A stretch of DNA of 64,000 bases from contig NC_037645.1 of the NCBI RefSeq assembly GCF_003254395.2, positions 9,795,229-9,859,228 on the forward strand, read 5' to 3'. The notes beneath the pieces are model-generated. The model saw only the letters and a program-made list of their open reading frames with translations. It was not told where the DNA came from and searched no databases. This document shows positions 54,601 through 64,000 of this stretch, one piece after another; the stretch's first letter is position 1; every line of letters starts with the position of its first letter. This DNA is from Apis mellifera. Taxonomy: Eukaryota > Arthropoda > Insecta > Hymenoptera > Apidae. The position numbers and the translations under genes were made by a program.

Positions 54601-56288
54601 TCGGCCCTCGCTTTGAGGCACGAAGGCAGAGCTGTGGCGATTTTAAGGAGACCAGAATTCTTTGCCCATCGAAAGGAAGAAAGGTTTGAAATTTCTATCT
54701 TTCCTTTTCCTTTAAGAAAAATTAATTTGCAAATTCGACAGATGTTGCAGAGAATTCGGGACGAACGATCCGGGTCATCCTCACGTGAAAATGATCCACG
54801 AGTCGGGTGATTGGCTCGTTGGGGGGGAATTGGAGGTTTTGGGGAGGATCAGATGGAACGACGGGCTTGACGGGTTCAGGCTCACCCCTAACGAGATCAG
54901 GGAAAAGTGCGGAGAGATGGGCGCCGACGCTGTCTTCGCATTTCAGTTGAGAAACCCGATACACAATGGCCACGCACTTTTGATGCAGGTTAAGTAAAGT
55001 CGTCGTCGCCACGCCATTAATATATGAAAATTAAAATCGCGAAAGTGAAATTTAGAAAGTGGCGATTATAATTTAAAATGAACGTCACGAGCAGGATACA
55101 AGAAGATATCTGGTCGAGGAGCGAGGTTTCAAGAAACCAGTTCTTTTATTACATCCTCTGGGAGGATGGACAAAAGAGGACGATGTGCCATTACCGGTAA
55201 GGATAAACCAACACCAAAGCGTTCTCGAGGAAGGCGTGTTACACGAGGACACCATCCTCGCCATATTTCCAAGCCCGATGCTTTATGCTGGACCCACAGA
55301 GGTATCACATCAATCAATAGTTTTATATCGTAGAGAATTTAAAAATAAAACTTGAAAGAGAGCTTGTAAAGAAAATTAAAAAAAAAAAAAAAAATATTTA
55401 AAATAACTTGAAAGTTTTGATTTTTTTATATCGATCATAATTTTTATCCACGTATTTTTATGCAGTATTTCAATTTTCTTGATAAAATTTCAATAATTGA
55501 TTTCTCAACATAAACTTCATAAGTAAATATTATTATAATAATTTTTTTATAAATTAAATTTATAAACAAAAATGTCATTTTTAAATATCCAATTTTATTA
55601 TTTAATAAAATTATACCCTATAATCATTCCTACTATAATTATTTTAAATACTATTAACTTATAAATTAATAATAAATTAATTCTCATTAAATTAAAGGAA
55701 AAGGAATCGATGAACGAATATTTTTCAATAGTTTAATTGTTATATATATATACAGGTGCAATGGCACGCAAAAGCAAGAATGATGGCGGGCGCGAACTTT
55801 TACATCGTTGGCCGTGATCCTGCTGGTTTACCGCATCCAGACAAGTCAAAAACTCCGGACGGTAATATTCTGAGAAAAGTAATTTAATTCGAAGACGCAT
55901 TACATTTGATTCATTTAAAATTAGGAAACTTATACGATGGAACGCACGGCTCCAGAGTACTGTCGATCGCGCCTGGTCTTCAAAATCTCGAAATAATTCC
56001 ATTCAGAGTGGCAGCTTACGACAATAGAATAAAAAAAATGGCGTTCTATCAGCCAGAAAGATCTCAAGATTTTAGTTTTATATCGGGAACTAAAATGAGA
56101 AGTGAGATATTTTTATCTAACTGTTTATTATTTTGTAATACTTGAACTTGTTAATAATATTAATAAATTATTTGATTATTTCAGATCTAGCAAAATCTGG
56201 TGAAAATCCGCCACAAGGATTCATGGCGCCAAAAGCGTGGCAAATTATTGCAGATTATTATAAGAAACAACTAAATAAAGAAGCGTAA
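51673..56288 (+). CDS. Papss: Bifunctional 3'-phosphoadenosine 5'-phosphosulfate (PAPS) synthetase
   Basis: Ten exons join in phase: 51673-51732, 51868-52038, 53553-54078, 54246-54346, 54496-54683, 54742-54988, 55095-55301, 55756-55861, 55925-56101 and 56185-56288 (TAA), 1887 nt, 628 residues, the usual length. The N-terminal half is APS kinase: P-loop GLSGAGKT (57-64), DGDNVRHGLN (85-94), the DREENVRR helix and the CEARDVKGLYEKAR lid. The C-terminal half is ATP sulfurylase: QLRNPIHNGHALLM with the HNGH motif (423-426) and GRDPAG (519-524). The enzyme makes adenosine 5'-phosphosulfate from ATP and sulfate, then phosphorylates it to PAPS, the donor for all sulfotransferases. All motifs are intact. 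The start MGIYTKSLF lies in a short first exon; an alternative leader is possible. Introns 2 and 7 carry copies of one repeat in opposite orientations. Confidence 0.97.
52120..53515 (+). repeat. AT-rich tandem array in PAPS synthetase intron 2
   Basis: About eight to nine copies, 105-180 bp apart, share 'attatggggtttaattttta', 'taagattggattttttaaaa', 'tatcatttttgtttataaat' and 'aaaaagtttatcatatcaat'. The array fills nearly the whole 1.5-kb intron. Copies vary in length through loss of internal pieces. Confidence 0.9.
55541..55655 (-). repeat. Inverted copy of the intron-2 repeat in intron 7
   Basis: Read in reverse complement, this segment gives 'taaaataattatagtaggaa', 'atagggtataattttattaa' and 'tttttgtttataaatttaat' in the same order as one unit of the array at 52120-53515. 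It lies in the intron after exon 7 of the same gene, in the opposite orientation. Confidence 0.8.
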
Positions 56289-59200
56289 TTAATTTCTCAT
56301 AGATATAATATAATTTTCATATATACAAAGGATTATTTTGCACTAATCATATAAATAATGTAATATATATGTTTAAATTTAATTAAAAATAAAAATATTT
56401 CTATACAAAGTGATATCAGATTAATATATTTATAATTTTTGTTAAAAGAATAACAAACGTTCTCATAATACAAATTGGATACTAGTCATACAGTTTCAGT
56501 AAAATCAAAGAAAAATGTCACTAGTATTTTCTATTGTAAGTACCATCGTGTAAAAAATGATCGTTTTAAACGAAAAGGTTAGTTATTCAAGTGCTTCGAA
56601 TCACACATCGCAGCAAGGCTGACATAACGTAGCAAGAAGTATTCTAATATTTATTTAATCATTCCAAAAAACTTTCTTGATGCGTGCATTGGATTTTTTA
56701 ATTTCGGTTAAAGAAATTTCTTAAAAAAACTCTTATAACATTTTAGATCTCGAATATTTACCTCGCACTGTTATTCCCGCTTATACCGGATTATTATCCG
56801 TTACGCGTTCCCTCTCTTCCGAGACTGAAAGTGGGAGTAACTACGACTCTCCTACACACGCACTCGCCAACCGCTTGGAAACAGGAGTGGTATACCTGTA
56901 TCCAATCTCTCTCTCCTTCATGGAAATGCTCCTTGCCCCCATACCAGGCGTGCCAAGCCGTAATCATCAGCTTGTCAAAACTGTCCATTAACGCATCAGA
57001 TCGATGGCATCATAACTCGACTGAGGAACAGGGAATAATCCGGGCCGAGGAGTTCGGGCAATTTCCGCGCAGGGGTCTCCACCGTCCAAATCGTCGCGAA
57101 GAATCGAAAGCGGTGCGAAGCCAAGCCAGATGGAGGAAGGGTCGAGTTCCGATCGTTCTAATAATCCGAAGGGCTATCGGCAGTCTATTGGTTTGATCCC
57201 TTGATCCCAGGCTAGCAGAAGGAGGATGGTGGTCGTGCGAAATTCCTTGCGGCTTTCCATCCGTGGTATAAACACCGCGCAACGGCCATGGGTTAGTCAC
57301 GACGCGACGTGACGCGTCGTTTCGGGCACGCGATTCGTCGATTAGCCGACGTAGTGGAAACGCAGAGTGTGTTCGCGTGTTCCGTGTGTTTCCACGCACG
57401 GTTGGTTCGCTTGCAACGGAACGGACACAACCCCGCGAATAGGAATAATTTAATCCGGTGCCCGAAGGAAAGGGTTGAATAAAATATATTCACATTTTCG
57501 AAGCAGGCGTGTATGAGGTGAAAGAAGGTGTGCTTCGTGTGGAAAGATCGTTGCCCTTAGGGATTCATGTTGCTCTGGTGGCTCGTCACGTTGTTCGGAA
57601 ACTGTCGGTTTCGCGGCCGATTCGGAAGGGAGAACGACGGATAGAGTGGATAGAGGTTAGGAAAACGGGGGATTGGACGAGAGAGAGGAAAATTAATGGC
57701 GGGTGATCGAATGACGGACGCTTGAAGGGATTCGGGTTGTTGCCGGCGTTGGAGAGAAAGGGTTCACCTCGTCGGGATTCCACCCACGCTTTTTTCACAG
57801 GATAACATCCTCGCGAGGAACCCTTCACGGGAAACTGGCGGGTCGAAGGCCTAGGCTAGGTTAGCGATGAGATTTATCGGTATATAGGTACGTTCGTTGA
57901 ATCTACATTTGTATCACGTGGGAAAGTATTTTAAAAAATATTTTAGAAAATGCAATTTTTATCGCTTATCGTATCAAGATAATTTCATCCAAGTCATTTT
58001 TACGATAGCATTTGTTTTTTAATAACACGTTATTATATAATTTTTATATTTTCTTACAAATGTATCCTATCTTTCTTACTCTATCACAAATCACTTGTAT
58101 TTTTATTAATATGAATACATTATAAAATTCCTTATTCTTTTAACATTTATTCAAGAATGCATTTAAATAGGTGTTATAAAACTTGATAAATGTTATTTTT
58201 CAAAATAAATTCGTGCCTTCAAAATTCTTTCTTTCTTTCAACTCTATTTGGAATTCATTCTTCAAATTCATATTTTTTATTTAAATGAACTCTCCAGGAA
58301 TAAATAACTAATCTTTCATCCACCCTCGTAGACCCACCCTGGATTCAAAGGGTTTTTAACCTCCTTACAATCCAAGACACCTCCTATATCCTGATGCCTG
58401 CCTGAGCAATGTCACCTGCGGTGTAATTAATATTCATACGTACCTCTCACGAATATGACATCCCATAACCGCATCTCGTTACAAAGTAACGACGACCGAT
58501 GTCGTTGTTACACGCCATCTTCGATTGAAACTCGATTCTACACAAATCGGAATCGGAATAAGTACACGAAGGTGAAGGGATTTAGGTTGGTTTGGTCTCC
58601 CCCCACTCCTCGGTAGCAAATCGCTTCGGTAAAGCAGCGCTATCAGGATACCACGAAAGAGCCGGCTGATTATTGGATGACACACAAAAGTGTTAGGGGA
58701 ACATGAATTCGTGTCACGCGGATGATTTTTCACGGTTTGTTGGCGGATAACGTTTACGAAGATTAATGAGCGGGTGTAAAGTGGCGATGGTTCTGGACAA
58801 TACAAGAGTAAACAAGAGGAACAGGGGAAGATGATAGGCGAGGAGATGGTTGGGATGGCGAATTGGGGTGCGACACCCCTGGGGCTGGTCGAGGCCAGTT
58901 CGCTCTCCATCCAGGGGGCGGTTCAGAGGATTAATGGATCGTGTCGTTCCGTATCTGGAGTTAGGGGTGGGATTGGATCTGGGATGGATAAATGGAGATC
59001 TTTTTCAATCCTTTTATGGTATACATGCATGTATATGAAAAAGGATTATTTTATGGAAAAATGAAAATGAAAAGTGCCTTTTTAAAAACCATTTTTTTGG
59101 AAAAGAACAGTTTTTTAATTCAATTTCAAGAGCATTATTAACGTTATTATTATCTTATCTAGAAACTCTAATTATGATAATACATTTTTTATCATCTTCT

Positions 59201-61140
59201 GCATTATCTATTATTTTCTAGTACTTGTAATCCATAGTAACAATAAATTCATAAAATCAATGGACGTGATAAACAAATCAAGTTTGCTGTATGATAAAAT
59301 ATACTTTTCATTCTGGATTAATAAACGTGATTATTCAATGCACATATTGCATCTAATCTCTTCGTTCATATGATTCACATCATATCCAAAGTATAATATA
59401 AATAGAATTTTAATCAAATCTCTTCATACAATTTATCTGATTCATTATCACTACTCACTCGAAAGTAACGAAAAGCAAGATCAAGATACTTGAAAACGAT
59501 TCGCAAAATATTTTACAACCGACAGACAATCTCTGATAATCATCACTTTCCATAATCAGTTTACGGAATCTTTTCAAGAAGATACGAACGATGAACGAAA
59601 ATGAAAGAAAAAGTGACAAACTCTTGTGATTACAGTGGAATCCAATTACAAACTGTTAAAAATATACAAGCCCCGGCCACGTATGCCCAGGCACTTTCAT
59701 TGGGCATTCGCCTATCGCGTACCAGCACCACGACGGATTATTGCCAATGGATAAAATATCGAGTAGGGAAAAAAAAATCGATTCGAAAAGACGCGCGATC
59801 CATTCGCGCATCACGATCACGATCAGACAGCCCACCAGTCCGAGTTTAGGGTTAAGAAGGTGCACCTACACACCGTCTTCTGGGCGTACATCAGCGACGC
59901 CACGCAGATACACCTAACGCCTGGGCGTTTCCGTCTTGGAGCTGCCTTCCCATCGAGGAGTAGAGTGAAACAGGCGCCTCCACGCGCGTGCCGCGACGCC
60001 TCGATCCATCTCCGTGCAAACCAGCTTCCGTGCAACCGTCCACGGCCGAGAGATCAGATCGCCCACCTGGGGGCGATCTCGTCTCTCGCCCGTGGACCGT
60101 GGATCGGCACAATTTCGTGTATCGGGTGCTGGTCGGCCACGAGGTCGCGATTCCGCACCGCCTCTTCATGTCATGGTTCCGCCCCGCGAGTTTGACGGCC
60201 TGCCCTCCGCGGGAGCCGCCCCCGCTCTTTGAACAGGAACACAGAAACGCCGAGGAACCGACCCCGCCGTTTCTGCCGCCTCGAACCCGATGAACTTGGC
60301 CTTGGCGCCGACTAAGGGGGGAGAGGCACGCGTGTATTGTGTGTACGCGAGATTTTAGTGTGGGTGTCGTGTTTCGGCGATTTAGCGGGTTTAGCGTTGA
60401 CTTGTGTATGTAGATATGTGTGTTGAGTGAGAGTGGAACGGTTTGTCGATGGAAACAATTGTGTAATTTGGAAAGATACGTAGTGTACTTTGGAATGTTT
60501 GTTTGGCTATCTTTGGAAGAAGTTGAGTTTGTTTGGAATCGAATAATCGTGCGTTGTTCAATTTCTTTTTTCTTAGAAGGATAATTTTAATTTTATGGAG
60601 AAAGTTTATCTTTTCGTATATTTTTACACATTTCTGTTATTGGTTATTTTATTTAGAGGTTAATGATAATTAATAATGATTAAGAGTAATGTTTTTTAAA
60701 AATATAATCTTTCCAATTTTTTTTAAATTTGCAGTGAATCTGCAAAGTGAAAATCTGTGTAAACGCCTCGAAAGTGTGTCTAAATCAACCCTTCAGGCGG
60801 GTCTGGTAGGCCGGCAAATCGACACTGTGGCATGCGTAAACACAGGCTCCGAAGCCTAAAGAGGTGGAGAACGTCCTAATGAATCGCGCATGCCGCATTG
60901 CGCAACAGAGTTCGCCTTTTCAGCAATCCCACTGTGCGTCGATGAGGCAGGGGATAGGGGCATGCGTGAAGGGTGGGCAAGCGAGGGTGTATCGACACGT
61001 TCAGTGGATACCGAGTTGCGATTGAACGAAGGTAACCCGATACTATGCTTGCTTCTGAGCCAATGCATCGATCCTGTAATCCTAAATAAACATTTATCAA
61101 ATACAACAATTTTATCTTATTTCATTTCTTACTTATTAAT
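56289..61140. other. Region downstream of PAPS synthetase with CpG-rich islands
   Basis: After the PAPS synthetase 3' untranslated region come islands of higher GC at about 56780-57870, 58440-59010 and 59680-60330, separated by AT-rich DNA. Open frames of 80-140 residues occur on both strands in each island, none with a clear start, splice phase or family. A 'cgaagatggcgtg' motif near 58505-58517 (minus strand) resembles a YY1/Pho site of housekeeping promoters. The islands may be promoters or untranslated exons of a gene that continues beyond the window. Confidence 0.4.
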
Positions 61141-61265
61141 CGTATGGAAATTTTATAAACATTTCAATTTTTAACAATTCTATCGATAATCTTATTTGAG
61201 CAACAAATATAGATACTACAATACAGATCACTTCTTTCAATAAACAAGTAAGTAAAAAAATATAT

Positions 61266-61309
<44 letters not shown>

Positions 61310-63370
61310 TTCGTATAGAAATTTTATAAAAATTTCAATTTTTAACAATTCCATCGATAATCTTATTTGAGCAACGAATATAGATACTATACAAATCACT
61401 TTTCTCAATAAACAAGTAAGTAAAAATATCTCGTATAGAAATTTTATAAACATTTCAATTTTTAACAATTCTATTGATAATCTTATTTGAGCAACAAATA
61501 TAGATACTATACAATACAAATCACTTTTCTCAATAAACAAGTAAGTAAAAATATCTCGTATAGAAATTTTATAAAAATTTCAAATTTCATTTTCATTATC
61601 AAAATTTTTTAACAATTCCATCGATAATGTTATTTGAGCAACAAATATAGATACTACAAATCACTTCTCTTAATAAACAAATGATTGAAAAAAGGGGACG
61701 TCTTTTTTTGATCATTTATCAATCGAATATCTCTATTTTATATTATATCTAAATTTTATGAACATTTCAATTTTTAACAATTCCATCGATGATCTTATTT
61801 GAGTAACAAATATAAATACTACAAATCACTTCTCTCAATAAACAAGTAAGTAAAAAAAGGAGACGTCTTTTTTTGATCATTTATCAATCGAACATCTCGT
61901 ATAAAAATTTTATAAAAATTTCAATTTTTAACAATTCTATCGATAATCTTATTTGAGTAATAAACATAGATACTACAAATCACTTCTCTCAATAAAGAAG
62001 TGATTGAAAAAAGGGGACGTCTTTTTTTGATCATTTATCAATCGAACATCTCGTATAAAAATTTTATAAAAATTTCAATTTTTAACAATTCCATCGATAA
62101 TCTCATTTGAGCAAGAAACAAATCACTTCTCTCAATAAACAAGTAACTCAAAAAAGGGGACATCTTTTTTTGATCATTTATCAATCGAACATCTCGTATA
62201 AAAATTTTATAAAAATTTCAATTTTTAACAATTCCATCAATAATCTCATTTGAGTAACAAATATAGATACAATACAAATTACTTCTCTCAATAAACAAGT
62301 AAGTAAAAAAATCTCGTATAGAAATTTTATAAAAATTTCAATTTTCAATTCCATCGATAATCTTATTTGAGTAACAAATATAGATACTACAATACAAATC
62401 ACTTCTCTCAATAAACAAGTAAATAAAAATATCTCGTATAGAAATTTTATAAACATTTCAATTTTTAACAATTCCATCGATAATCTCATTTGAGCAATAA
62501 ACAAATCACTTCTCTCAATAAACAAGTAACTCAAAAAAGAGGACGTCTTTTTTTGATCATTTATCAATCGAATATCTCTAGAAATTTTATAAACATTTCA
62601 ATTTTTAACAATTCTATCGATAATCTTATTTGAGCAACAAATATAGATACAATACAATACAAATCATTTCTCTCAATAAACAAATAAGTAAAAAAATCTC
62701 GTATAGAAATTTTATAAACATTTCAATTTTTAACAATTCCATCGATAATCTTATTTGAGCAACAAATATAGATACTATACAATACAAATCACTTCTCTCA
62801 ATAAACAAGTAAATAAAAAAATCTCGTATAGAAATTTTATAAACATTTCAATTTTTAACAATTCCATCGATAATCTTATTTGAGCAACAAATATATATAC
62901 AAATAATACTATACAAATCACTTTTCTCAATAAACAAGTAAGTAAAAAAATCTCGTATAGAAATTTTATAAACATTTCAATTTTTAACAATTCCATCGAT
63001 AATCTCATTTGAGCAAGAAACAAATCACTTCTCTCAATGAACAAGTAACTCAAAAAAGGGGACGTCTTTTTTTGATCATTTATCAATCGAATATCTCTAG
63101 AAATTTTATAAACATTTCAATTTTTAACAATTCCATCGATAATCTTATTTGAGCAACAAATATATATACAAATAATACTATACAAATAACTTCTTTCAAT
63201 AAACAAGTAAAAATATCTCGTATAGAAATTTTATAAACATTTCAATTTTTAACAATTCCATCGATAATCTTATTTGAGCAACAAAGTATAAATACTAAGA
63301 ATCACTTCTCTCAATAAACAAGTAAATAAAAAAAGGGGACGTCTCTTTTTAATCACATTCGATTCCCTGA
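61141..63370 (+). repeat. Satellite-like array with two monomer types
   Basis: About 16 contiguous units share a core: 'attttataaacatttcaatt', 'taacaattccatcgataatc', 'ttatttgagcaacaaatata' and 'cacttctctcaataaacaag'. Type A units (about 115-128 bp) end 'aaatctcgtatagaaa'. Type B units (about 145-185 bp) carry an extra module 'ggggacgtctttttttgatc' plus 'atttatcaatcg'. The order from left is A A A B B B B A A B A A A B A B. The first unit also contains a (TA)n run of about 35 bases. The Leu/Ile-rich minus-strand frames across the array are by-products of unit lengths near multiples of three. Confidence 0.93.
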
Positions 63371-64000
63371 TGGATGGAGTACAATGGATAGGAGGGGGGG
63401 GGGTTGATACACTCCACCTCTGCCGGGGCATTTATCCCATAATAAGAGAAGAGGCGAAAATAGAAAGTGGGAAGCGTGGCCACGTGGGCTACGCGCGGCG
63501 CGACGCCTGCGCCCTGTGCCCCCTGTGCAAGTGGGACAAGCCGAGCGAACGTTCCTTCAGGATCGGTCGCGAAGAAAGGTGGAGAGGTCGGAGGACAACG
63601 CGGTCGCGCGGCGCTGGTAGGGGACAGATGGTCGCACGAGGTTGGACGAAAGGGCCAGGCATACACCAGTCGAAAAAGGGTGCGACCTTCGCTGGCCTCG
63701 GCCAGCCCTCGGGGAGACCGCGCCCACGCATTTTCAGCAGGATCGCAGCACGTGGATGGAGCTGTTTCGGCCTTCGAACCTCTCCGTCCAGCGTCCCCTA
63801 CGTGGCCTACGGCGTCCTGGAAGGGCCGCCAAGGGTCCAAGGAATATCCTCCCGCCCCGCCCCGCGCCGACCCGTCCTTCTTCTTCTTCTTCAGCGCGTG
63901 GTGGGGAAAACGAGTTTTTACGAGTGTACGGTGTTGCACGACGAATATGTGTATTGGGAATGAATCGGATGTTCCAGGGGTTCCCCTAGGGGTGGGCGGA
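63371..64000. other. GC-rich segment at the window edge, open on both strands
   Basis: Frames of about 195 residues are open on both strands over nearly the same interval (63349-63939 minus, 63370-63963 plus), as expected of CpG-rich DNA with few stop codons. Neither shows a family that I recognise. The change from AT-rich satellite to this segment at about 63370 is abrupt. Confidence 0.4.

Noticed and set aside
61141..63370. Regular repeats considered as a CRISPR array
   Set aside because: Units are contiguous and 115-185 bp long, without short identical repeats separated by unique spacers. The context is a eukaryotic nucleus.
63349..63963. Opposed frames of about 196 residues at the right edge
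   Set aside because: Both strands are open over the same CpG-rich DNA, composition is biased (Arg/Pro/Gly) and no family or splice support is seen. Kept only as an unassigned region.

Overview
The window looks like nuclear DNA from an insect, most likely a bee of the Apis type. It is very AT-rich with many long A/T runs and dinucleotide microsatellites. Genes are split by short GT-AG introns, there are isolated GC/CpG-rich islands, and one mariner element has TTGGGTTGGC termini and a bee-like transposase. Genus is an inference; 'insect' is well supported by an RR-2 cuticular protein gene.

Left part (1-21 kb). A plus-strand gene (3431-8856, 5' end missing), a five-exon minus-strand coiled-coil gene with an AT-hook-like patch (10684-9076) and a three-exon plus-strand gene (11433-12538) all splice cleanly in phase, but I do not recognise the families. 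A weaker three-exon plus-strand candidate lies at 14688-16189. The minus-strand gene at 20793-17383 is a TP53INP/DOR homologue, an autophagy and transcription co-factor with an LC3-interacting motif. Its first intron carries a decayed full-length mariner preceded by a second, truncated mariner 5' end.

Middle (21-36.8 kb). I find no convincing coding exon. There are repeat clusters, GC-rich patches and one plausible TATA+initiator promoter. The 5' untranslated exons of the DOR gene may lie here.

Right part (36.8-56.3 kb) is gene-dense. A six-exon BtpA-family gene (minus) is head-to-head with mitochondrial ribosomal protein S15 (plus), and an imperfect inverted repeat lies between them. Then come an RR-2 cuticular protein gene (plus), MEAF6/Eaf6 of the NuA4/MOZ acetyltransferase complexes (minus), and a complete ten-exon bifunctional PAPS synthetase gene (plus). 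Intron 2 of the PAPS synthetase is an AT-rich tandem array, and intron 7 holds an inverted copy of the same unit.

Downstream (56.3-64 kb) are CpG-rich islands without a recognisable gene and a 2.2-kb satellite-like array of two interspersed monomer types (61.14-63.37 kb).

The genes do not form one pathway. They are housekeeping or structural genes of an ordinary insect chromosome arm. Gene models were built by hand from reading frames, splice sites and intron phase. Exon ends should be good to within a base or two, while initial non-coding exons are mostly unseen.
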